IMG/VR virus record: IMGVR_UViG_3300032046_000021
Location: 1 to 64,000 of that record
DNA length: 64,000 nt
Direction: 5' to 3' (one strand)
Source of the DNA: a virus
A program made the translations under genes and the position numbers. Positions within the stretch are counted from its first letter, which is position 1. Each line of letters starts with the position of its first letter. Of this stretch, positions 13,522 to 20,905 are shown in pieces. Below the pieces are notes generated by a model, which was not told where the DNA came from, did no database searches, and worked only from the letters and a program-made list of their open reading frames with translations.

Positions 13522-14175
13522 ATGCAAGAACTTGGCTGGAGTTCGAAGATACCAACTATCGAACATAGGGAGAAACTGTTCACTGAACAAGTCAAAATGT
13601 TTTTTGAGGGAAAAGGTTTCGAAGTGAAAAGAGGTTACCACAAAGGAAGATCAAGTAACGGTATAGTTATACCGGATTTGATTTTGAATGATAGAATAGC
13701 AGTTGAAGTCAAATATATGAGATGTTCACCGATCAATCAACTAGTAGGAGGGTTGGGACAATGTGTGTATTATTTACTTGAGTACTCAGAGGCATATTTG
13801 GTTGTTAATGAGCTAGAAGGGTTTTCCTATTTCAATGTTATTGCAATAAAAAAAGCAGTGCCGAATTTGCATTTATGGGTAATAACGAAAGAAAGTGGTT
13901 TGGAAGTAACTAATAATGTATTGGCAATTCCAAAAACTGACTCAAAACCCACTATTGTACAAAAGATTCTGGAAATTCTAGAAGAAGACAAATATTATAC
14001 AACAAGGGAAGTGCAACAGATGTTACCTGATATTAAGAGTTTGACAGTGTATCAGGCATTATATCGTATGGCGTATGGGGGTTTATTAGAACATTCTGCA
14101 CTTATGGTAGATAATAGGAGAGTAACAGATAAGAGGAGAGTAACGTATTGGTCAAAACATAGTAAGGGAGAATAG
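13522..14175 (+). CDS. PD-(D/E)XK nuclease-like protein with C-terminal winged helix
   Basis: A 217-residue protein. A nuclease core is suggested by E.R....EQVKMFFE, then PDLILNDRIAVEVKY (Asp plus ExK near residues 52-65) and GGLGQCVYYL. The same core, including VEVKY and GxGQCxxYL, recurs in the minus-strand protein at 52626..53114. Residues 140-217 (REVQQMLPDIKSLTVYQALYRMAYGGLLEHS) look like a winged helix. Probably a site-specific or homing-type endonuclease, or a repair enzyme. A+T-rich codon use and its own promoter suggest acquisition as a unit. Confidence 0.6.
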   Translation: MQELGWSSKIPTIEHREKLFTEQVKMFFEGKGFEVKRGYHKGRSSNGIVIPDLILNDRIAVEVKYMRCSPINQLVGGLGQCVYYLLEYSEAYLVVNELEGFSYFNVIAIKKAVPNLHLWVITKESGLEVTNNVLAIPKTDSKPTIVQKILEILEEDKYYTTREVQQMLPDIKSLTVYQALYRMAYGGLLEHSALMVDNRRVTDKRRVTYWSKHSKGE

Positions 14176-14178
14176 ACT

Positions 14179-14400
14179 ATGGGGGAGCTAGATAAAATTT
14201 TGGAACGTCTCAAGCAAGAGAGTAATATCCAAATTATCGTTACTGGAACTTGTCAACAGGGACTGGTTGAAGTTCCGTGCGTATTAACGTTAACACCTGC
14301 TGCTGACGGAATAAAGTATTATGATAGATGGTGGGTCAGGAGCGGGTATGTTGAGAAAACTACAGTATTAGTGGTGAAAATTGATGAACCTCGGTTTTAA
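14179..14400 (+). CDS. Small hypothetical protein
   Basis: A 73-residue protein, helix then beta-strands (IQIIVTGTCQQGLVEVPCVLTLTPA..., TTVLVVKIDE). It follows the nuclease gene by three bases. RBS is a weak GGGAGAA. No family recognised. Confidence 0.45.
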   Translation: MGELDKILERLKQESNIQIIVTGTCQQGLVEVPCVLTLTPAADGIKYYDRWWVRSGYVEKTTVLVVKIDEPRF

Positions 14401-14587
14401 GAAACTATACAAGAGGGTAAATACCTCACGAATAAAGAAGGTTATACTGCAACCTTCAGAAGTTAGAATTGTGAAGTTTCTTCTCGAGTATTATATAACA
14501 AAGGAGGGATTAGATGGACAGAAAAAGGGTGGGTCCTCGCCAACTAGTGGTCTTGAGGATCTTGAAAGAATACCAAGCACCAATTAG
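14384..14587 (+). CDS. Doubtful small basic protein
   Basis: A 67-residue frame starting MNLGFKKLYKRV after GTGGTGA. It overlaps the preceding gene by 17 bases and the next, well-supported gene by 74. The first 45 residues look protein-like (basic helix, then VRIVKFLLEYY). The end lies wholly in the overlap. Either a real overlapping gene or chance. Confidence 0.3.
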   Translation: MNLGFKKLYKRVNTSRIKKVILQPSEVRIVKFLLEYYITKEGLDGQKKGGSSPTSGLEDLERIPSTN

Positions 14588-15365
14588 AGGATACCAATTG
14601 CATAATGCAGGCAATGAGGATCCTCTTTATCAAAAAGCGAGGGGTGAAGGTTTCTGGAAAGAAGATTTCTCATCTTTCATGAAAGGAATGGTCAGGAGAG
14701 GGCTAGTACAGAAAATTGAGTTACCATTGAACCAAGTGTTTTACTCGTTAACAAGGGAAGGATTTAGTACATACTTAGCTCAATGTGAGCCGAAGAGAGC
14801 ATTAGCGGTTGAAGTAATGAAAGCGACTCGAATGCTAAAGAGAGCGTTAAGGTATTATCATGGAGACAAAGAATTAGGTGAATTGTTAGCTATTGCTCGT
14901 ACACTTCCTGCTGAAAATGTAAGTAAAATGATTATACGTTATGTTGGAAATGAGAAAGGTAGATCCGATTTTCGGAGATCTCAGGATCCAAACTCTGCTT
15001 ATGCAGCAGATGAACAAATGAAAGTGGCAAAGATTTACGGTGGCTTGTTGGAACTTTTGGAACCTACACTTGCAGATAAAACTAGAGCGGAAACGACGAA
15101 AGTTGCAGAAGCACAATTTATATACCAACATGAAAAAGACATTGCACACCGTGCAACTATAGTAACCAAGGTTCTAGGATACTGCATATTCTGTGGTGCA
15201 CAGATACATAATGAGGAAGCACATAGGGATGAACAGTTGTTGAAGAAGTACGCAGGTGCGAAGACGGGCATGGTTTGTTGTTCATGTTTTAGGAGCTTGG
15301 AGTGGGTTGAGAAGTATCTAACAGTTAAGGAGGTGATTGATGATGCAAGTGTTGCAACAGCATAA
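14514..15365 (+). CDS. Winged-helix plus zinc-binding protein
   Basis: A 283-residue protein with RBS AAAGGAGGGAT. The N-terminal 90 residues fit a winged helix (RQLVVLRILKEYQ, FSSFMKGMVRRGLVQKIEL, VFYSLTREG). The middle is helical. The C-terminus has CIFCG (near 224) and CCSCF (near 256), a likely zinc site. Probably a DNA-binding regulator specific to this virus. No named family recognised. Confidence 0.5.
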   Translation: MDRKRVGPRQLVVLRILKEYQAPIRGYQLHNAGNEDPLYQKARGEGFWKEDFSSFMKGMVRRGLVQKIELPLNQVFYSLTREGFSTYLAQCEPKRALAVEVMKATRMLKRALRYYHGDKELGELLAIARTLPAENVSKMIIRYVGNEKGRSDFRRSQDPNSAYAADEQMKVAKIYGGLLELLEPTLADKTRAETTKVAEAQFIYQHEKDIAHRATIVTKVLGYCIFCGAQIHNEEAHRDEQLLKKYAGAKTGMVCCSCFRSLEWVEKYLTVKEVIDDASVATA

Positions 15366-15531
15366 TCAGCAAGTAGTAGTACTTGAACAGGAAGAGACTT
15401 TCAAAATTCCAACCAACTGCTGGGCATTTGTGGAGGAAAAAGATGGCAAGAGAACGCTAGTGCAGGAGTTGGAAGTAAAGGGCTCCGTAGTTCCAAAGCT
15501 AGTGCTAGTACCTAAGGTAGCTGGTGGTTAG
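15343..15531 (+). CDS. Small beta-rich protein
   Basis: A 62-residue protein (MQVLQQHNQQVVVLEQ...). Starts at 15340 and 15343 are both possible after GGAGGTGA at 15329; 15343 gives better spacing. Rich in Val and Gln with PTNCWAFVEEKDGKRTLVQELEVKG. Overlaps the end of the previous gene. Function unknown. Confidence 0.45.
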   Translation: MQVLQQHNQQVVVLEQEETFKIPTNCWAFVEEKDGKRTLVQELEVKGSVVPKLVLVPKVAGG

Positions 15532-15533
15532 AT

Positions 15534-15689
15534 ATGACTAGATATTGTATGTCGGAGAAGGTCAGGTCGGGCAGAGAAGGATGCCACTATTGGAAATGGG
15601 GACAGTGTACTGCTAACTTTAAGTGCAATCATGCTAGGGTCATGACTCCGGCTGAATATAAGCAAGTGTGTGAGCAGGAAAGGGGGTGA
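15534..15689 (+). CDS. Small Cys/His protein, CCCH-like
   Basis: A 51-residue protein with CHYWKWGQC...FKCNHAR, reading C-x7-C-x5-C-x2-H, close to a CCCH zinc-finger spacing. Its end contains the AGGGGGTGAC RBS of the next gene. Possible RNA binding, inferred from the motif only. Confidence 0.5.
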   Translation: MTRYCMSEKVRSGREGCHYWKWGQCTANFKCNHARVMTPAEYKQVCEQERG

Positions 15690-15693
15690 CTTG

Positions 15694-15885
15694 ATGAAGG
15701 TCGAAATATGGCTAGGAAAACTTGTTGACAAAGACACCTATAGTTTAGAATTTGATGACAGTGTTGCAGGTCAACGACATTTAACCGTAGCAGTTCTCCA
15801 TTATAAGGAGGGAAAAATAGTTGAACGAACAATACTCGGAATCGTCAATAAGTCCGACGTTGAACGACTTGCCAAAATCGCGTAA
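15694..15885 (+). CDS. Small beta-rich hypothetical protein
   Basis: A 63-residue protein (MKVEIWLGKLVDKDTYSLEF...). Start chosen for AAAGGGGGTGA four bases upstream. A run of strands followed by a short helix (KSDVERLAKIA). No family recognised. Confidence 0.5.
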   Translation: MKVEIWLGKLVDKDTYSLEFDDSVAGQRHLTVAVLHYKEGKIVERTILGIVNKSDVERLAKIA

Positions 15886-15979
15886 GGCCTTTCGGGAAAC
15901 CGTTTGCGGCTGCCTCTCCTTTCTCCCCCTTTCCGTAGTAGCTGCACCGTCCCAAAGAGAGGTATGCGGAGGTGAGATA

Positions 15980-16111
15980 GTGAAACAGATAGTTCTGACA
16001 ATTAACGTTTCAGAGGAGCGTTCAAGAGAGGTGCTTGTTGAGATATCGAAGTTTACAGCAGCAATTTCGAACGCGTGTGGAACAATAACGCAGTCAGTAA
16101 ATAGTATGTAA
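15980..16111 (+). CDS. Tiny helical protein
   Basis: A 43-residue protein with a GTG start four bases after GGAGGTGA (MKQIVLTINVSEERSREV...). A longer in-frame extension upstream has no RBS. The 94 bases before it hold nothing else recognisable. Confidence 0.45.
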   Translation: MKQIVLTINVSEERSREVLVEISKFTAAISNACGTITQSVNSM

Positions 16112-16126
16112 GGAGGTGAAGTAACG

Positions 16127-16351
16127 ATGTTTGAGGATAAGAAGTGGAGTGACGCGCTCAAGAAGGCTGCAGAGCAACTCTTTTTGCGCATAACACATTC
16201 TGACGATGTTGCTAAGCTAGTCGAAATGGCAATTGAGGAAGGTCGACAAGAAGTGCTAGACGATCCACGCAAGTTCGATCTTTACAGTGAAGATGATGCG
16301 AATGACAGAGCACGTGAACGAGAGCCACAAAGAGATGAGTCGAGAGATTGA
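16127..16351 (+). CDS. Small acidic helical protein
   Basis: A 74-residue protein (MFEDKKWSDALKKAAEQLF...) after TAAGGAGGTGA. The C-terminus is very charged (DANDRAREREPQRDESRD). Function unknown. Confidence 0.5.
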   Translation: MFEDKKWSDALKKAAEQLFLRITHSDDVAKLVEMAIEEGRQEVLDDPRKFDLYSEDDANDRAREREPQRDESRD

Positions 16352-16376
16352 GGAGGTGGAATTAAACCGTCAGATC

Positions 16377-16446
16377 GGAAACGGTGAAACGTTTTTACTA
16401 CCTATGTAAAATATATGAGTAGTTAAACCGTTTTTCCGTTTTCAAG
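16377..16446 (+). repeat. ACGGTT element, fourth locus, with inverted arm
   Basis: The left arm (16377-16402) begins GGAAACGGTGAAACG and ends TACTACC, matching 7160-7185 at most positions. After an A+T spacer the right arm (about 16419-16443) reads GTAGTTAAACCGTTTTTCCG, an inverted partner. It lies in the only sizeable gap of this block, so it probably controls the operon starting at 16475. Confidence 0.6.
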
Positions 16447-16474
16447 GGCTGTTTACTCGAGGAGGTGAAATCGT

Positions 16475-16849
16475 TTGGTAACTGCGAAAAATAAAAGGGA
16501 ATTCATAACTACATGGAATGAACATATCAACCAGCTAGGCGAATTAGCGTACTCATTACCAGCTGCAAGGGCTAAAGTGTTCTTTGATACACATAAGGAA
16601 TTACTTCAATTCGTGAAAGAGGCTGCAGATTTTACGTTTGTCGATTGTGAGTTCTATAGACTCACGCCTAAGGAGCATCAGTGTGTTGAAGGGGATTGTT
16701 ACAATGGGTGCACTGAAGCGACTAAGCTTTTTGGGAACTGTTGCATGAAGTGCCCGAAAGCAATGAAGTGTGATGCTGGTTGCATGAAGACTGAAGAATT
16801 GAAGTGTAGTATTGTGAAGAGGGAGGTGAAGAAGTCAAAATGCCGATAG
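16475..16849 (+). CDS. Cys-rich hypothetical protein
   Basis: A 124-residue protein with a TTG start after GAGGAGGTGA. The first half is helical. The second has twelve or more Cys in closely spaced motifs (CVEGDCYNGC, CCMKCPKAMKCDAGC), suggesting zinc or iron-sulfur binding. The gene overlaps the next by ten bases. It sits just before a UvrD-like helicase, so a nucleic-acid role is possible but unproven. Confidence 0.5.
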   Translation: MVTAKNKREFITTWNEHINQLGELAYSLPAARAKVFFDTHKELLQFVKEAADFTFVDCEFYRLTPKEHQCVEGDCYNGCTEATKLFGNCCMKCPKAMKCDAGCMKTEELKCSIVKREVKKSKCR

Positions 16850-17004
16850 ATTGGGAATCAGGGAAAGATGCCCGCATAAAAGGGCATCCTGCACAGTGCA
16901 AGTTGTACCCAAGCCATAGTACAGATAAGAAGGGTCGTTGTAAGACCTTTTATAAGTGTAATAGTGCAGGTAAGGCACAGTGCATTGCTAAGGGGGATAC
17001 TTAG
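16840..17004 (+). CDS. Small Cys protein with MPIDWE start
   Basis: A 54-residue protein beginning MPIDWESGKD; the RBS GGGAGGTGA is 12 bases upstream. The first 18 nt differ by one base from the start of the XPF-like gene at 33936 (ATGCCGATAGA-T/G-TGGGAA). Three Cys (AQCKLYP, GRCKTFYKC, AQCIAK) may bind metal. It stops directly against the helicase start. Confidence 0.5.
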   Translation: MPIDWESGKDARIKGHPAQCKLYPSHSTDKKGRCKTFYKCNSAGKAQCIAKGDT

Positions 17005-18435
17005 TTGGAGACGAAGAAAATATACGGAGCACCTGGAACTGGCAAGACTTCACAACTAATGCAAGTTGTTGTGAATGAATTGAAATCCGGACTAAGCATC
17101 GAAGACATCTCGTATATGGGATTCACTAGGGCTGCTTGTACAGAAGCGTTAACTAGAGCGGCAAAGGTTGCAACGTTTCCAGATAAAACGCGGTATTGGT
17201 TCAAGACTATTCACGCGACGTGTCTGCATTTGCTGATGAAAGCAGGGTTAGGAAACGAACGAACAATTGCGAAGTGGTCGGATCTAAAGACATTCTGTGA
17301 AGTCAATGGACTAGAACCGCCGAATATGAACGATGAGGATACTATAATGGGAGGTCAAGTTTCTACAGGCACTGCATTCTTTTCCACCTACAGTTATCTT
17401 TTGAACACTTTTAGGAAACCTAATCAATATGAAGAGTGTCCACACGCTGAAGTGTTTGATGGATTGAAGTACGAAGAGCTACATGATGCGTGGGACGAGT
17501 ATAAGGTTAAGCATAAGTTGATGGATTTTTCGGACATGCTTGTTGAGACAGTTGAGCATGGTCTGACGGTTCCTACGACTGTCTTAATAGTGGACGAGTT
17601 CCAAGATATCAGTCCACTACAACTAGCACTGATAAAACAGTTTTCGGTTGGCAAAGAGAGTGTGTATGTTGCTGGAGATGACGACCAGGCATTGTATGGG
17701 TTCCAGGGTGCCGATCCTAGGCTAATGCTCGAATATGATGCAAACACAATTGAGGTATTAGGTAACTCGTATCGATGTCCTGAAGAGGTATGGGAGCCAT
17801 CAATGCAATTGATTAACTTGAACAAGAATAGACAGTTCAAGGATGTTCAATCAAGAGGCTCAGGTGGTTCGTTTAGGGAGATGAGTTTGGGCAGGTATTT
17901 CAATCAACTTTTGTATCACATCAGGGGTCCTACTTTCCTACTTGCGAGAACGAATCAATTGGTAGGAAAGATAGCGTGGCAACTCGCCTTTAATGGAGTC
18001 CTTTTTAAGTATCTGGACGAAGAGAAAGATAGGGTTTGGGGTTGGAATAAGAAGAGGACTTTGGCGATGAATTGGATTCTTAAGACTGGATACAACAGGT
18101 ATCGGGCGTTTGATAAGATTGCAGATAAAGAGAACTGGGCACAGGGAACTCGGACGTTCATGAAGTGCTACCTAAAGCACATACAAATAGTAGATCCTGC
18201 TAATATCAATGTGAAGATAGGAACTATTCATTCAGCGAAAGGAAGAGAAGCAGATACGGTAATCGTCTTCAATGATTTGACTAAAAGGGTGTCTGTGGCT
18301 ATGGAAACTGAGGAAGGCCTTGAAGCAGAACGTAGAGTTTGGTATGTTGCGATGACTAGAGCAAAGCAGCAGTTGTTTTGGGTTGATGGGTTTTTCAAGA
18401 CAGGAAATGGGTTCATGTTGGGAGGGAATGAGTGA
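17005..18435 (+). CDS. UvrD/Rep-like superfamily 1 helicase
   Basis: A 476-residue protein with a TTG start. Motifs: Walker A GAPGTGKTS (8-16); FTRAACTEA (motif Ia region); Walker B IVDEFQDISP (near 197-206); VAGDDDQALYGFQGA (motif III, near 224-238); NSYRCP (motif IV, near 254-259); IGTIHSAKGREADTV (motif V, near 408-422); VWYVAMTRAKQQLF (motif VI). It is shorter than cellular UvrD (about 700), mainly through smaller 1B/2B insertions. Probably unwinds DNA in replication or recombination. Confidence 0.85.
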   Translation: METKKIYGAPGTGKTSQLMQVVVNELKSGLSIEDISYMGFTRAACTEALTRAAKVATFPDKTRYWFKTIHATCLHLLMKAGLGNERTIAKWSDLKTFCEVNGLEPPNMNDEDTIMGGQVSTGTAFFSTYSYLLNTFRKPNQYEECPHAEVFDGLKYEELHDAWDEYKVKHKLMDFSDMLVETVEHGLTVPTTVLIVDEFQDISPLQLALIKQFSVGKESVYVAGDDDQALYGFQGADPRLMLEYDANTIEVLGNSYRCPEEVWEPSMQLINLNKNRQFKDVQSRGSGGSFREMSLGRYFNQLLYHIRGPTFLLARTNQLVGKIAWQLAFNGVLFKYLDEEKDRVWGWNKKRTLAMNWILKTGYNRYRAFDKIADKENWAQGTRTFMKCYLKHIQIVDPANINVKIGTIHSAKGREADTVIVFNDLTKRVSVAMETEEGLEAERRVWYVAMTRAKQQLFWVDGFFKTGNGFMLGGNE

Positions 18436-18752
18436 TGGTCTTTATACGGAGTAATCTCGAAATTGATATGCTTATTTTGGAAAAGTGTACAAATCGAGCT
18501 TTACGATTGTGTGAGATAATTAAACTCATACGTAGTTCACCTTACCACATTCTAGACCGGATAGTAACTCTTAACAAGAAAGACTTGTTAGAAATTAATG
18601 TTCAATCTCATCAGTATAGGAGTGGCTCGGGAAAAATGTTGTTAACGAAAGATCCAAAAAAGTATCAAAGGAAAATCTATAAGACTACTCCTTCAGGATT
18701 AAGACTGGTTTCTATGTGGAAACAGATAAAGGAGGTGTATGAGTATGGTTAA
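18435..18752 (+). CDS. Putative winged-helix protein
   Basis: A 105-residue protein whose ATG overlaps the helicase stop (TGATG), so translation is coupled. RALRLCEIIKLIRSSPYHILDRIV and the end GLRLVSMWKQIKEV suggest a small winged helix with basic wing (KDPKKYQRKIYK). Likely DNA binding. Family not recognised. Confidence 0.5.
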   Translation: MVFIRSNLEIDMLILEKCTNRALRLCEIIKLIRSSPYHILDRIVTLNKKDLLEINVQSHQYRSGSGKMLLTKDPKKYQRKIYKTTPSGLRLVSMWKQIKEVYEYG

Positions 18753-18951
18753 AGTTCCAAAGAAAGTTTGGGACGCAATACTTGCTGTTCGAGACTCAGG
18801 CAAGACGAATATGCTTGATTGGCGAGCTGTGCAGGTTTATTGTAGTGAGAACGAGGAACATGAGGCAGTGGTTTGGATTCAGGATCATCATAAGGAGTGG
18901 GGAGAGGTAATATTGATTGGCCCTGAGGTAGTTGAAGATGAGAAAAAGTGA
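18745..18951 (+). CDS. Small phage-type protein (DUF5049-like)
   Basis: A 68-residue protein (MVKVPKKVWDAILAVRDSG...). Start chosen seven bases after GGAGGTG; an ATG at 18739 is too close. The pattern AVRDSGKTNMLDWRAVQVY...WIQDHHKEW resembles the small phage family DUF5049, recalled from memory and not checked. Function unknown. Confidence 0.5.
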   Translation: MVKVPKKVWDAILAVRDSGKTNMLDWRAVQVYCSENEEHEAVVWIQDHHKEWGEVILIGPEVVEDEKK

Positions 18952-18955
18952 ACTA

Positions 18956-19174
18956 ATGCCTATTGAGATGGTCACTATGCTCAACAGGACATATGCGTAT
19001 ACGTTGGAGGAGATTTCGAAGATTATAAAGGTACCTATACATAAAACGAAAGCATTGGTTGAGGATGCATTAGCTCAGGAGTTATTGGAGTTTCAAGATT
19101 TTGAGTTAGAGAGAGGGTTAACGAAGGATCTAGTGCAAGTGAAGAGAGTACGTTATTATAAACGAATCTTTTGA
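18956..19174 (+). CDS. Small winged-helix-like protein (MPI start)
   Basis: A 72-residue protein beginning MPIEMVTMLN, four bases after the previous stop. A helix-turn-helix is likely at YTLEEISKIIKVPIHKTKALVEDA, followed by a wing with YYKRIF. Joins the MPI-start group and the winged-helix group. Confidence 0.5.
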   Translation: MPIEMVTMLNRTYAYTLEEISKIIKVPIHKTKALVEDALAQELLEFQDFELERGLTKDLVQVKRVRYYKRIF

Positions 19175-19186
19175 GGAGGTGTTGTT

Positions 19187-19414
19187 ATGGCAAAGATAGA
19201 AATAAGTAGTGTGGCAGATTTGACTCTATGGATTATAGAGATGGTTGTGAAGTCACGTAACATTGACGAGCTAGTGAAGAATCAACTGCTGATAACGAAG
19301 GTTGTCTCTTACTATAAAGAGACAGTACCAGGTATAGTTCGAAAAAGGATGAAATATCTGGTAGTTGATGATGTTACCAGTAAAATTGAACTGAAATATA
19401 TTCCATGGAGTTGA
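19187..19414 (+). CDS. Small helical hypothetical protein
   Basis: A 75-residue protein after GAGGAGGTG, mostly amphipathic helix (LTLWIIEMVVKSRNIDELV) with a short beta end (KYLVVDDVTSKIELKYI). Its stop lies within the RBS region of the next gene. Confidence 0.5.
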   Translation: MAKIEISSVADLTLWIIEMVVKSRNIDELVKNQLLITKVVSYYKETVPGIVRKRMKYLVVDDVTSKIELKYIPWS

Positions 19415-19419
19415 TAAAG

Positions 19420-19860
19420 ATGCCATTTGAATGGCCGAAAGGTCCTGAACTAAAAGTGAGTCCAAAACCCCCCAAAATCAACGAAGAGTCTGCCCATCAG
19501 TGTGCTGGCTGTTTCTACAACTACCGACATCCTCACTTTAGAGTAGGAACTGATTGGAATAGCACAACAACTATTGTTTGGGAATGCAACCTCCGACTTA
19601 TGAGAACAACAATGCTTAAAAAGTACGATCATAGAACAAGAGTTGTGTTAGAGTACCATGATTTTTACGAGGAGAGATTCGGAAAAACTCCTTGCCCAGA
19701 AAAGAGCACTCTAAAGAAGTCAAAGTGGACTGTTGACTTCAAGTCAACCTCATCTCTTAATAGAGCGTCAAGAGAGTTCGAGCAATGGTTACATAGAAAT
19801 AAACTTGAGGAGTATCAGAGAAAAAGAGACTTCAACATAACACCAGAACCGAAAGAATAG
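19420..19860 (+). CDS. Cys-containing protein with MPFEW start
   Basis: A 146-residue protein beginning MPFEWPKGPELKV after GGAGTTGAT. CAGCF near residue 31 and further Cys at WECN and TPCPEK may make a metal site, as in Fe-S or zinc proteins. The C-terminus is basic and helical. It belongs to the MPI/MPF-start group. No known family seen. Confidence 0.5.
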   Translation: MPFEWPKGPELKVSPKPPKINEESAHQCAGCFYNYRHPHFRVGTDWNSTTTIVWECNLRLMRTTMLKKYDHRTRVVLEYHDFYEERFGKTPCPEKSTLKKSKWTVDFKSTSSLNRASREFEQWLHRNKLEEYQRKRDFNITPEPKE

Positions 19861-19873
19861 AAGGAGGAATAAA

Positions 19874-20233
19874 ATGCCTATAAGTAAAGATAAATTCAAG
19901 CAGGGGGAACTCTACACCATCATGCGTTTAGAAGATGTGATGGAACCCGATCAAGCATACCAAATAAAAGAGATAGCAGTGATGGTCAAGCGTACACCTA
20001 TGCGAATAGGGTATAAACTCCGTGAACTCGAAAAAGACGGTAAGGCCGAGTGTAGACGCGTGGAGGGCAAAATTGTTTGGGCGTTGACGGAGAATGCCTA
20101 TTTTGAGGGAACTGTTAAGGCAGATAAACAGAAGTTGAGAATTAGAGGAAGGCCAGTTAAGGAGGCTAGAATGAGGGGCAAGAAGGGACAGAAACCCACC
20201 TACGTTGGTAACAAAAAAACTAAACCTACTTGA
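19874..20233 (+). CDS. Winged-helix protein with basic tail (MPI start)
   Basis: A 119-residue protein (MPISKDKFKQGELYT...) after GAAGGAGGAA. Residues 1-75 align loosely with the small winged-helix family (MPIS...F..G, then QIKEIAVMVKRTPMRIGYKLRELEKDGK and a wing). Residues 85-119 are a strongly basic tail (LRIRGRPVKEARMRGKKGQK). Likely DNA-binding. Confidence 0.55.
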   Translation: MPISKDKFKQGELYTIMRLEDVMEPDQAYQIKEIAVMVKRTPMRIGYKLRELEKDGKAECRRVEGKIVWALTENAYFEGTVKADKQKLRIRGRPVKEARMRGKKGQKPTYVGNKKTKPT

Positions 20234-20240
20234 CAACTAA

Positions 20241-20254
20241 ATTTTTATATATTT
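20241..20254 (+). promoter_or_regulatory. TATA box for gene 20300
   Basis: ATTTTTATATATTT, preceded by TTGACAAC, which resembles the GTTGACAAAATTTATA arrangement at 9385. An inverted repeat GTCAT...ATGAC lies downstream (20262-20278). Confidence 0.5.
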
Positions 20255-20299
20255 ACTCATGGTCATTTGAATGATGACTAAGCTCTAGGGGAGGTGAAA

Positions 20300-20533
20300 A
20301 TGGAAATGTGTCCAATAAGTGCCGACGAGTTTGAAAAGGGCAAGAGTGCAACCAAGAAGGACCTCACGGAGGTTCTAGAAGAGGGCAAAGGGTATACCAC
20401 GAAGGAGGTAGCAGACCTCATCGGGCGTTCGTGGGGCATAGCAAAGAACATCCTCAAGGCTGCAGCCGACGAAGGCACAATAGAGGTAAAGAAAGTTGGA
20501 AGAAGTATCTACTGGCGCCTGAAGCCTCAGTAG
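20300..20533 (+). CDS. Small winged-helix protein, paralogue 5
   Basis: A 77-residue protein (MEMCPISADEFEKGKSA...); a start at 20306 (MCPIS) is equally possible after GGGGAGGTGA. YTTKEVADLIGRSWGIAKNILKAAADEG and VKKVGRSIYWRL match the helix-wing layout of the proteins at 9449, 11217 and 19874, including W.(I)AK and the wing. Likely DNA-binding regulator. Has its own promoter and a pyrimidine-rich terminator region (20546-20577). Confidence 0.6.
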   Translation: MEMCPISADEFEKGKSATKKDLTEVLEEGKGYTTKEVADLIGRSWGIAKNILKAAADEGTIEVKKVGRSIYWRLKPQ

Positions 20534-20588
20534 ACTTCCAGGTTTCTTTCCCCTCCTTCTTTCCTCTATTTTTGTTATAAAGTGGAAT

Positions 20589-20632
20589 ATGTGGTCAACA
20601 GGGAAACTGCTTGCCACATGTTTTATATATTT
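20589..20632 (+). promoter_or_regulatory. Inverted repeat and TATA box before the AbrB-like gene
   Basis: ATGTGG-N19-CCACAT (20589-20619) sits directly before GTTTTATATATTTATG (TATA box 20621-20632). Possible operator for the AbrB-like protein encoded just downstream. Confidence 0.5.
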
Positions 20633-20687
20633 ATGTACCCATAATTGACCATAAAGCCTTTTGGCCATAAAATCTAGAGGGGTGTTT

Positions 20688-20900
20688 ATGGGAGTATCGG
20701 AAACGATTTCAAGCGAAGAGCTGGATAACGAGATAGTTTTTTTTGCACAGATACGAGTTAACAATCAAATCACAATACCAAAAGAGTGTATGGAGGCAAA
20801 GAAACTGAAACCAGGAGACGTGATAGCTATTGCTGTTCTGAAGATAGTTGACGGCACAGTGACTTGGAGTAACATGAAGTCACGACTACAGGGGAGGTGA
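20688..20900 (+). CDS. AbrB-like swapped-hairpin DNA-binding protein
   Basis: A 70-residue protein (MGVSETISSEELDNEI...) starting after GAGGGGTG. The core VNNQITIPKECMEAKKLKPGDVIAIAVLKI is the SpoVT/AbrB beta-hairpin pattern (N-Q-I-T-I-P-K, then L-K-P-G-D). These dimerise and bind DNA. The preceding inverted repeat suggests autoregulation. Confidence 0.75.
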   Translation: MGVSETISSEELDNEIVFFAQIRVNNQITIPKECMEAKKLKPGDVIAIAVLKIVDGTVTWSNMKSRLQGR

Positions 20901-20905
20901 AAAGA

